From contig NZ_NFUT01000002.1 of assembly GCF_002127215.1 (NCBI RefSeq), forward strand, positions 558,001 through 622,000: a stretch of DNA of 64,000 bases, written 5' to 3'. The DNA is from Hydrogenophaga sp. IBVHS2. GTDB lineage: Bacteria > Pseudomonadota > Gammaproteobacteria > Burkholderiales > Burkholderiaceae_C. The notes beneath the pieces were generated by a model. It had not been told where the DNA came from, ran no database searches, and saw nothing but the letters and a program-made list of their open reading frames with translations. The position numbers were made by a program, and so were the translations under genes. Below, piece by piece: positions 17,898 to 25,900 of this stretch; within the stretch, counting starts at the first letter, position 1; the number at the start of each line of letters is the position of its first letter.

Positions 17898-18853
17898 TCG
17901 GCGGTGATGTTGCGGCTCTTGATGATCTGGCCCCAGTAGGCGGTCTCGCGGGTCACCAGGTCGCCCAGACCCTTGGGGTCGAGGTAACGCGGCTCCACGC
18001 CCTGCTGCAGCGCACGGGCCTTGGTCTCGGGGGCTTCCAGCACCTTCTTCACCGCCTCGCTGAGCTGGGCGATCACCGGGGCCGGGGTGCCGGCCGGGGC
18101 GAACAGGCCGACCCAGGCTTCCAGCTCGAAACCGGCCAGACCGGCCTCGGCGGTGGTGGGCACGTCGGGCAGCATGGGGTGGCGGGTCTTGCTGGTCACG
18201 GCGTACGGGCGCAGCTTGCCCTGCTGGATGTGGCCCAGCACCGAGGGCGGCGTGGTCATGAAGAACTGCACCTGGCCGGCCAGCACGTCGGCAATGGCGG
18301 CACCCGAGCCCTTGTAGGGCACGTGGGTCATCTCGGTCTTGGTGGTCTGTTCGAACAGGGCGGTGCCCACGTGCGAGAGCGATCCCACGCCCTGGGAGGC
18401 GAAGTTCACCTTGCCCGGGTTGGTGCGCAGGTAGGCCAGCAGTTCATTGAGGTTCTTGGCCGGCACCGACGGGTGGGTGGTGATGACGTTGGTGGCCGCC
18501 GCGATCAGGGCCACCGGCACCAGGTCTTTCTGGTCCCAGGGCAGCTTGGAGAACATCGACGGGTTGCCCACGTGGTAGGCCGAGTACGAGATCAGCAGCG
18601 TGTAGCCGTCCTTCGGTGCACGGGCCACCTGCCCGTAAGCGATGTTGCCGCTGGCGCCGCCCTTGTTGTCGACGATGACCGAGCCATTGAGGGCCTTGGC
18701 CACCCCGTCGCTGATCAGGCGGGCCGAGGTGTCGACCACGCCACCGGGCGGATTGGGCACCACGAAGGTGATGGGCTTGGTGGGGTAGCCCTGCGCAAAG
18801 GCGGTGCCGGACAGCGCCAGCAGGCAGGACAGGAGGGAGCGTCGGTTCAGCAT
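17894..18853 (-). CDS. Tripartite tricarboxylate transporter (Bug/TctC) substrate-binding protein
   Basis: A 319-residue periplasmic binding protein with a signal peptide (RRSLLSCLLALSGTAFAQ). Mature hallmarks are YPTKPITFVVPNPPGGVVD, VDNKGGASGNIAYGQVARAPKDGYTLL and HVPYKGSGAAIADVLAGQVQFFM. Bug proteins bind small carboxylates and are abundant in Burkholderiales, often without adjacent TctA/TctB membrane genes, as here. It is the first gene of the operon with the maleate isomerase-like, CoA-transferase and lyase genes and so probably binds their substrate. The divergent LysR gene begins 117 bp away. Confidence 0.92.
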   Translation of the reverse strand: MLNRRSLLSCLLALSGTAFAQGYPTKPITFVVPNPPGGVVDTSARLISDGVAKALNGSVIVDNKGGASGNIAYGQVARAPKDGYTLLISYSAYHVGNPSMFSKLPWDQKDLVPVALIAAATNVITTHPSVPAKNLNELLAYLRTNPGKVNFASQGVGSLSHVGTALFEQTTKTEMTHVPYKGSGAAIADVLAGQVQFFMTTPPSVLGHIQQGKLRPYAVTSKTRHPMLPDVPTTAEAGLAGFELEAWVGLFAPAGTPAPVIAQLSEAVKKVLEAPETKARALQQGVEPRYLDPKGLGDLVTRETAYWGQIIKSRNITAE

Positions 18854-18941
18854 GGGGATGTCTCCGTGAGGATGTTGTAGAGGACTGAGCGCGCGGATTC
18901 TGAAGACTCGCCCCCGCTTTCGGTTCGTGTTTGATTGACAC

Positions 18942-18964
18942 ATCCTCAATCTGTGGTTGAGGAT
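18942..18964. promoter_or_regulatory. Perfect dyad upstream of LysR gene (putative autoregulatory operator)
   Basis: ATCCTCAA and TTGAGGAT are perfect 8-bp arms around a 7-base spacer. The right arm overlaps the ribosome-binding region of the LysR gene starting at 18971. The placement in the divergent region suits LysR binding and autorepression, which is inferred. Confidence 0.6.
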
Positions 18965-18970
18965 CGCCGG

Positions 18971-19903
18971 ATGAACACCCCCCAGTCTTCTGCTCCCATC
19001 AACCTCGGCCGCTTCGACCTCGGCTCGCTGCGGCTCTTTTTGATGACGGTGGAGGCCGGCAGCCTGACCGCCGGTGCCGACCGCTACGGCATCTCGCTGG
19101 CGGCAGCCAGCAAGCGCATGGCCGAACTCGAAGCCCATGTGGGCCACCCGCTGCTGGAGCGCAGCAAGCGCGGCGTGGTGCCCACCCCGGCCGGGCAGAC
19201 CTTGCAGCGCCACGCCATCGAACTGGTGGCGCAGCTGGAGCAGATGGCGCTGGCCCTCAACGACTTCCGGCACGGCACCCAGGGCCATCTGCGCATCTGG
19301 GCCAACACCTCGGCCTTCGGGCATTTCCTGCCGACCACGCTGGCGCGCTTCTCGGCGCTGCATCCGGGCATCAAGGTGGATCTGGAAGACGTGCTGAGCG
19401 AAGAAGCCGCCCGCGCCGTGGCCACCGGGGTGGCCGAGCTGGCAGTGATCGGCGACAACACCCCCACCGAGGGCCTGCACACCCTGCCGTGCGAGACCGA
19501 CGAACTGGTGCTGCTGGTGCCGGCCGGCCATGCCCTGGCGGTGCGGGAGACGGTGGCCTTCACCGACGCGCTGGACCACGATTTCGTGGGCATGAACCGG
19601 TCCACCTCGCTGATGCGGCACATCGCTGCCGCCGCCGGCGCCTGCGGCCGGGTGATGCACGCGCGGGTGCAGGTGCGCAGCTTCGATGCCATGTGCCGCA
19701 TGGTCAGCGCCGGGCTGGGGCTGGCCATCCTGCCGCGTGCCAGTGCACTGCCGCTGGCACCGGCGCTGGGCCTGGTGCTGCGCCGGCTCGATGGCCTGTG
19801 GACCCGGCGCCGCCTGCTGCTGGCCATGCGCGACCGGCAGCAGCTCTCGCCGCCGGCGCGCGCGTTCGTGGAGCTGGTGGAGGCCGGTGATGCGCCGCGC
19901 TGA
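18971..19903 (+). CDS. LysR-family transcriptional regulator of the acid/CoA operon
   Basis: A 310-residue LTTR with an N-terminal winged HTH (LGSLRLFLMTVEAGSLTAGA, then AAASKRMAELEAHVGHPLLE) and a LysR substrate-binding domain ending with SFDAMCRMVSAGLGLAILPR. The ATG at 18971 is chosen because it follows the dyad and the family-typical N-terminus begins soon after; an upstream in-frame ATG at 18935 would run through the dyad. It is divergent from the Bug/maleate isomerase/CoA-transferase/lyase operon and is its likely activator. The effector is probably the acid or its CoA ester, by analogy. Confidence 0.92.
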   Translation: MNTPQSSAPINLGRFDLGSLRLFLMTVEAGSLTAGADRYGISLAAASKRMAELEAHVGHPLLERSKRGVVPTPAGQTLQRHAIELVAQLEQMALALNDFRHGTQGHLRIWANTSAFGHFLPTTLARFSALHPGIKVDLEDVLSEEAARAVATGVAELAVIGDNTPTEGLHTLPCETDELVLLVPAGHALAVRETVAFTDALDHDFVGMNRSTSLMRHIAAAAGACGRVMHARVQVRSFDAMCRMVSAGLGLAILPRASALPLAPALGLVLRRLDGLWTRRRLLLAMRDRQQLSPPARAFVELVEAGDAPR

Positions 19904-19904
19904 T

Positions 19905-19926
19905 CGGCCGCCTCAGCGGGCGGCCG
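19905..19926. terminator. Perfect 8-bp hairpin at a convergent junction
   Basis: CGGCCGCC (19905-19912) pairs with GGCGGCCG (19919-19926) around loop TCAGCG, whose first three bases are the complement of the stop codon of the minus-strand LuxR-type gene. There is no T-tract. The loop is identical to that at 8235-8240. Confidence 0.4.
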
Positions 19927-20149
19927 GCGGATAAAGGCCGAGCCGGTGGGCCACGGCGCTGGCCTGGGTCCGGTTGGTCACCCGAAGGGCGTCGAAGATG
20001 GCCCCGACGTGGGCCTTGACGGTCTTCTCGGAGATCTCGAGCCGCTGGGCGATCTCGCGGTTGGAGCATCCCTGGCACAGCGCGATCAACACCTCACGCT
20101 GCCGAGCGCTCAGGCCGGCGTCGGTTGCAGAACTGGTCATGGTGGGCAT
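19913..20149 (-). CDS. LuxR-type HTH-only transcriptional regulator
   Basis: A 78-residue protein that is essentially a single GerE/LuxR helix-turn-helix: LSARQREVLIALCQGCSNREIAQRLEISEKTVKAHVGAIFDALRV, with the conserved EVL, NREIA and KTVKAH motifs. There is no receiver, autoinducer or PAS domain. Start is ATG at 20149 or 20140. It is divergent from the TpsB-SapC-exoprotein operon across 332 bp and is a natural candidate for its regulator. It could also be the relic of a larger response regulator whose N-terminus was lost, but no receiver-domain sequence is recognisable upstream. Confidence 0.8.
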   Translation of the reverse strand: MPTMTSSATDAGLSARQREVLIALCQGCSNREIAQRLEISEKTVKAHVGAIFDALRVTNRTQASAVAHRLGLYPPAAR

Positions 20150-20482
20150 CCACGGGTGCAGAGCACGCCCGTTCAGGTAGCAGGAACGGGGCGGACTTTA
20201 CCGTCTGTCGGCCCGCATTCAAGGGGGGCTGCCAACCGGCCGGACCGGGGTCGGCGCTACCGGCGATAGGTATGTCCCGACTGGTGGGGACGAATCGGGC
20301 CAAGCAGCACCCCGATACCTTCGGGTTAACCCCTGAATGAACACAAAAGTGATAGGACCTTTGTCCAATTGATAGCTTTGTAACAAATCTTGAGAATGCG
20401 CCCGTCGGTGGGGTGAGTACCCCCGATCACTTTTCCGTGTGGCCTGGGTAGGCGACGGGGTAATCCGAATGTGGGTAACCAG
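20150..20482. other. Long leader/intergenic region upstream of the two-partner secretion operon
   Basis: These 333 bp contain no convincing gene. The segment 20335-20400 is markedly AT-richer than its surroundings. Several short inverted repeats are visible: GTCCC/GGGAC (20274-20291), CCCGA/TCGGG (20311-20325), GGAC/GTCC (20355-20366) and TTTGTAACAAA (20377-20387). A candidate sigma-70 promoter lies at 20369-20397, leaving a leader of about 80 bases before the TpsB start. Confidence 0.5.
20369..20397 (+). promoter_or_regulatory. Candidate sigma-70 promoter of the tpsB-sapC-exoprotein operon
   Basis: TTGATA (20369-20374) is separated by exactly 17 bases from GAGAAT (20392-20397). The matches to TTGACA and TATAAT are 5/6 and 4/6, in the only AT-rich stretch of the region. 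The palindrome TTTGTAACAAA lies in the spacer and could be an operator. Confidence 0.4.
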
Positions 20483-22120
20483 ATGCAACTGAAGTTGCCG
20501 GGCGTGTCTTCTGGGTGGGGTCGAGCGGTCCTGCTGATGGTGTTGTCGGGCGGTGTCGGCGCGGCGGGCGCGCAGACGCCATCCGTGCCGTCGACCTCCG
20601 ACCCGTCCATCATCCTTCGCCCGGCACCCACCGTGCCGGTCCCGGTGCCGCCAGCGGCCGAGCGCCCGCTGCTGGAGCGTGGCCCGGCGCCCGAGGCCGC
20701 CGCGCCCGCCGCCCCCGGCCTGCGCTTCCGCCTGCAGTCGGTGCAGACCAACCCGTCGGTGCTGCTGGACGCCGAGGCCCTCTCGGCCACCTGGGCCGGG
20801 CAGCTGGGGCAGGAGATCTCGCTGGACGATGTGCGGACCATCGTGGCCCGCATCAACGACCTGTACTGGGCCTCCGGCCACTATGCAGCGCAGGCGGTGC
20901 TGCCACCCCAGCGCATCGCCGACGGCGTGCTGCGGCTGGAGCTGATCGAGGGGCGGGTGGAGCGCCTGGTCACCAACAGCGACGAGCCCGCCGTGCAGGC
21001 GCTGGCCGGCCAGGTATTCGGCCTGAATCCGGGCGAGGTGTTCATCGGGCCCCGCCTGCAGGAACGCCTGGCGCGGTTCAACCGCGGCTCGGACACCCGC
21101 TTCTATGCCAGCCTCAAGCCGGGCCAGGCGCCGGGCACCACCGAGGTGGGCGCCGACGTGGAGCTGCCTCAGCGGCTGGAGCTCGTGGCCACGGCCCACA
21201 ACGAGGCCAGCGACAGCGTGGGCCGCAACCAGCTAGAACTCACGGCCAATGCCCGACGCCTGCTCACCGGGGCGGACCGGCTGGGCGCGGTGGTGCAGAA
21301 GAGCAGCGGCCTGACCAATCTGCTGCTGCTGTATTCGTTGCCGGTCAACGGCGTGGGCACCCGGGTGGGCGCCACCTTCTCCAGCGGCCGCACGCAGACG
21401 GTGGCCTCGGGTCTGGGCGGGCTGTCGGTGGACGGCCGCTCGCGCGTGGTGGGCTTCAACGTGACCCACCCGCTGCCCACCTGGCGCGGCGTGGACGTGG
21501 ACCTGTCGGCCGGCCTGCAGCGCACCCGCACCGAGACCGAGATCGACACCTTCTCCATCGGCGAGTCGACCACCTCGCTGCGAACGCTGGCGGCCCAGGG
21601 CGTGCACCGCACCGAACGCTTCGTGACCAGCGTCTACCTCGCGCTCAACCAGGCCACCTACACCACCCCCGGTGCCCCCGACCGCAAGGTGTCCACGCGC
21701 TACTTCAGCGGCTCCTGGGCCTGGCTGTACAGCACCGACTGGTGGTTCAACGTGCGCGGCGGCCTGCAGCGCACCAGCGAGACCGACATCCCGGCCACCC
21801 TCAAGTTCTCGCTCGGCAACCCGGGCGACGTGCGCGGCTACCCCTCGGCCGTGGTGCTGGGCGACACCGGTCAGTACATCGTCCTGGAGGCGCACCGCCG
21901 CTTCGGCGACAGCCTGGATGTCTTTGCCTTTGCCGACAACGGCAAGGTCTCCACCACCGGCGTGGCCGACCAGAAGCTGCGCAGCGTGGGGCTGGGCCTG
22001 AGCAAGACCTGGAGCCCGCGCCTCAATGCCACCGCCAGCCTGGCCCGCCCGCTCGATCAGGTGGTGGCCGACCAGGACAGCACCCGTTTTCTGTTCCGGG
22101 TGAACTGGCAGTTTTACTGA
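20483..22120 (+). CDS. Two-partner secretion outer-membrane transporter (TpsB; FhaC/ShlB/HecB family)
   Basis: A protein of about 545 residues of the Omp85-TpsB superfamily. A signal peptide ([15 protein letters not shown]) is followed by a Pro-rich stretch ([16 protein letters not shown]), a POTRA region (about residues 75-225, including [22 protein letters not shown] and [14 protein letters not shown]) and a C-terminal 16-stranded barrel ending in the aromatic FRVNWQFY typical of Bam-assembled proteins. NPGDVRGYP matches the conserved loop-6 VRGY motif of TpsB proteins. It should export the giant exoprotein encoded two genes downstream. The start is ATG at 20483; an in-frame GTG at 20471 is possible. 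Confidence 0.92.
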   Translation: MQLKLPGVSSGWGRAVLLMVLSGGVGAAGAQTPSVPSTSDPSIILRPAPTVPVPVPPAAERPLLERGPAPEAAAPAAPGLRFRLQSVQTNPSVLLDAEALSATWAGQLGQEISLDDVRTIVARINDLYWASGHYAAQAVLPPQRIADGVLRLELIEGRVERLVTNSDEPAVQALAGQVFGLNPGEVFIGPRLQERLARFNRGSDTRFYASLKPGQAPGTTEVGADVELPQRLELVATAHNEASDSVGRNQLELTANARRLLTGADRLGAVVQKSSGLTNLLLLYSLPVNGVGTRVGATFSSGRTQTVASGLGGLSVDGRSRVVGFNVTHPLPTWRGVDVDLSAGLQRTRTETEIDTFSIGESTTSLRTLAAQGVHRTERFVTSVYLALNQATYTTPGAPDRKVSTRYFSGSWAWLYSTDWWFNVRGGLQRTSETDIPATLKFSLGNPGDVRGYPSAVVLGDTGQYIVLEAHRRFGDSLDVFAFADNGKVSTTGVADQKLRSVGLGLSKTWSPRLNATASLARPLDQVVADQDSTRFLFRVNWQFY

Positions 22121-22169
22121 TCACCACCCACTTCGCATCCACCGCTTCGCGACCCCAGGGAGAACCACC

Positions 22170-22961
22170 ATGAAAACGCTGATGATCTTCGACCAACTCG
22201 TCACCCTGAACCGCGAGCGCCACCGCGAGCACCGCATCGATGCCTCGCGCATCGACCACGGTTTTGCGGCGGCCACCAACTCGGTGCCGATCGCGGTGGA
22301 CGAGCTCGGCGAGGCCGCCCTGCATTACCCCTGCGTGTTCATCGAGCGCGAGGGCCAGCATGCGCTGTGCGCGCTGCTGGGACTGGCGCCGCAGCAGAAC
22401 CTGTTCGTGGACGCCGACCGCCACTGGCTGGAGGGCACCTATGTGCCGGCCTTCATGCGCCGCTACCCGTTTGCGCTGGCCGAAACCGGCGAGGCTTCCA
22501 ACTTCCTGGTCTGCGTGGACGAGGCCTGCACCGGGCTCAACACCACGGTGGGCGAACCGCTCTTCAACGAGGCCGGCGAGGAGACCCGCACGCTGACCGA
22601 GGCCAAGCAGTTCCTGCTGACGCTGCACCAGGCCTTCACCACCAGCAATGCATGGTGCGACGAAGTGGCCCGCCTGGGGCTGCTGGAGGACCGGGTGCTG
22701 CAGTTCGTGCGTCCTGACGGCAGCACCGGTCAGCTCACCGGCTTCAAGGCCATCAACGAAGAGCGCCTGCGCCAGCTGCCGCCCGATGTGGCCCAGCGCT
22801 GGCTCACCCAGGGCCACCTGCTGGCCGCAGCCGCCCACCTGGTGTCACTGGGCCAGGCGCGCCGCCTGGGCATGATGGCCGCCCGCGCTCAACCGGCCGC
22901 ACCGGCCGCCACCCCGTCCGACGCCACGGCGCCGCAGACCACCGACGAGGTAGCGGCATGA
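22170..22961 (+). CDS. SapC family protein
   Basis: A 263-residue protein matching the SapC family: NLFVDADRHWLEGTYVPAFMRRYPFALAE (YVPAFMRRYPF at 91-101), FLVCVDEACTGL, GEPLFNEAGEET, a middle helix ending in AWCDEVARLGLLED, LTGFKAINEERLRQLPP and AAAHLVSLGQARRL. There is no signal peptide or membrane segment, so it is probably cytoplasmic. The biochemical function of the family is not established; it was named for surface-layer gene clusters and is often next to outer-membrane or secretion genes. The gene sits between the TpsB gene and the exoprotein gene and overlaps the latter by ATGA. The last ~30 residues are an Ala/Pro/Thr-rich tail. Confidence 0.87.
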   Translation: MKTLMIFDQLVTLNRERHREHRIDASRIDHGFAAATNSVPIAVDELGEAALHYPCVFIEREGQHALCALLGLAPQQNLFVDADRHWLEGTYVPAFMRRYPFALAETGEASNFLVCVDEACTGLNTTVGEPLFNEAGEETRTLTEAKQFLLTLHQAFTTSNAWCDEVARLGLLEDRVLQFVRPDGSTGQLTGFKAINEERLRQLPPDVAQRWLTQGHLLAAAAHLVSLGQARRLGMMAARAQPAAPAATPSDATAPQTTDEVAA

Positions 22962-25900
22962 AGGCCCCGGTGCTGCGATCCGGCGTGCGCCGGCTGCCCT
23001 ACCGCCGTCCGCCGGCACCGCTGCCGCTGGTGGTGGCCCTGGCCTCGGCCTTCGGGGTCGTCAAGCCGGCCCAGGCCCAGGCCAACAACCTGCAGGTGCT
23101 CAACAGCGGCGGCACCCCGGTCACCAGCACCCAGATCAGCGTCAATGGCGCGCGCACCGACATCACCACCGGCACGGTGCGTGGCAGCACCGCCTTCAAT
23201 GCCTTCTCCCGCTTCGAGGTGGCCTCGGGCAACACGGTCAATGTGCACATCCCGACCGCGGCGAACACCGTGGTCAACCTGGTCCAGAACGCCATCACCG
23301 TCAACGGCACGGTCAATGCCGTGAAGAACGGGGCCATCGGCGGCCATGCGGTGTTTGCCAGCCCCGACGGCATGGTGGTCGGCCCCAACGGGGTGATCAA
23401 TGCCGGGCGGGTCAGCGTGCACACGCCGCAGCGGGCCGAGTTCGACCGCATCACCGGCAACATCGGCAACGCCACCGGCGACGCCCTGACCGAGCGTCTG
23501 GTGGCGGGCCAGCTGCCGCGCAGCGGCACCGGCCTGATCCGGGTGGAAGGGCAGATCAACGCCATCGAGGGCGTGCGGCTCGACGCGGGTGCCACTGTCA
23601 ACGTGACCGCCACCGGGGCGGTGCGGGCCGGCGCCGATGCGGCCCAGGCCACCGGCCTGCGCGCCGCCGTCAATGCGGGCAGCGCCAACGCACCGGTGGT
23701 GATGAGGCAGGTCGGCGGGGTCATCGAGATCGTGGCCGAGGGCGCGGTCAACCTGGCCGCCGGCAGCCGGCTCGATGCCAGCCACCGCGGTGCCGGCACC
23801 CTGGCAGCCGGGGAGGGCACGGGCGGCTCCATCAGCGTGACCGGCCAGACCGTCACCGTGGCCGGCACGGTCGATGCCAGCGGACGCCGGGGCGGCGGAT
23901 CGGTCCGCATCGGCACGATCCCCGGTCGGGTGTACGACGCGCAGTCCGAGCTGGAAGCCGCGCTGCGGGCCGATCCCAACTTCGATGTGGCCGGCGAATC
24001 GCTGCTCAGCACCGACCCCACCGGTGCCAACGGTGCCGGCACCACCACCGCCGACAGCACCGAGCCGGGTGCGGCGCGCGTGATCACCCGGGCGGTGACG
24101 CTGGCCTCCACCGGCCTGGTGCAGGCCAATGCCACCGAGCAGGGGCATGGCGGCACCATCGTCTACGGCAGCCAGGCGTCCAGCGCCGGTGCACCCGCCA
24201 GCGAGATGACGCTCATCCAGGGCACCAGCGAAGCCCGGGGTGCCGGCGCCGGCGGCAACGGCGGCAGCATCGAGTACCTGGGCTCGCGCGTGCGCATCGA
24301 CGCCACGGCGGTGACCGACCGCAGCGCCGCCGGTGGCGGCGTGGCCGGCACCACGGTGCTGGGCGCCCAGTCGTTCCGGGTGGCGGCCGGCGCCAACGAG
24401 GCCTACGACTGCTCGCTGGACTGCACGGTGACCACCGGCACGCTGCAGAACCTGCTGGGGGGCGGCAACCTCACGCTGCGGGCGGCCAATGCGTTCGGCA
24501 CGGCGACCATCGACATCCTGGATGGCGTCGATGTGGACCTGACCTCGGTCATGACCAGCCCGGACCGGGTGTTCCGACTGCAGTCCGAAGACATCACCCT
24601 CGGCGAGGGGGCGCGCATCCGCACCGGCGGCGGCAAGCTCATCCTCAGCGGCCTGGGCTCGCCCGACGCCACGGTCTCGCTGTTCACCGACACCCCGCTG
24701 GAGGTGCAGACCCAGGCGCAGAAGCCGCTGGAGTACCTGGCCCTGGGCGGCACGAACGGCGGTACCGTCACGCTGCGCCGCAACGCGGCCATCATCACCC
24801 GACCGCCGCGCAACGGCGGCAGCGGCGACGGCCGAACCGGCGACATGGGCGGCGCGGCGGGCGACGTGATCCTGCGCGGCGAGCGCATCGACCTGCAGGA
24901 AGGCAGCGGCATCTATGCCCAGGGCGACGGCACGCACGCCGGTGGCCGGGTCGAGATCACCAGCTATTCGGCCGCCAACCACTACCTGGTCATCTCCGAG
25001 ACCGACTCCAGCATCACGCTGGCCGGCACGGTGCGTGCGCGCCAGATCGACGCCACCGCCATGGCCTATGCCGGCGCGGCCGGCAACCAGGAAAAGTTCG
25101 CCATGCAGGCCCTGGGCCTGCTGGGCGGCATCTCGGCGGCGGTGGAGATCGCGCGCGCCGATGCCACCACCCGGGTCACCGGCACCGCCACGCTGCAGGC
25201 CGATGCCGACATCAACCTCAGCGCCCTGACCACCACCGACGCGAACATCTCCATGAAGATGTTCGCCACCAACAACCTGCAGAACGCGGTGGCCCTGGCC
25301 GCCGCCTATGCCGAGACCGGCGGCGCTGCCAGCACCCTGATCGAGGGCGGCAGCATCACGGCTGGCGGCAAGCTGGGTGTGCTGGCGCTCAACAGCGCCA
25401 CCGCCATCTCCAAGGTCAAGATGTTCAGCCTGGCCGGCGCACCGATCAATGCCGGCTTCAGCATGATCAAGACCGACAACTCGGCCGTGGCCGAGGTCAC
25501 CGGCGGCACCATCAGTGCCAGCGCGGTCGACATCCAGGCGTTCCAGGTGGGCAACACCTTCAACAACCTGAAGATGCAGATCATCTCGCCCAAGGCCAGC
25601 GAAGGCGGTCCGGCGAACAGCGACTCCGATGGTCTGGGCGTGGGCGGTGCGGTGTCGCTGAGCAACCTGACCTCGCGCGCCACCCTGGGGGTGGACCTGA
25701 GCAACGTGGGCAACGTGACGGTGCTGTCCGACACCACCACCTGGCAGAACTACAACGCGGTCTCCACCGGCTTCACCGAGAAGGTGCCGGCCGCGGTGAA
25801 GTTTGCTGCCAAGGGTTACCTGGCCAAGGCGCCGGGCAAGGCCGGCGCCATCGGCCAGTACATCGGCACCAGCTTCCAGAACGCCCTGGCCCGCAACAAC

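Noticed and set aside
20395..20482. Possible cyclic-di-GMP (GEMM) riboswitch in the leader of the tpsB operon
   Set aside because: GGGTAGGCGACGGGGTAATCCG resembles the 3' part of the GEMM consensus, but the conserved 5' GCAAACC and GACGCAAAGCC elements are absent.
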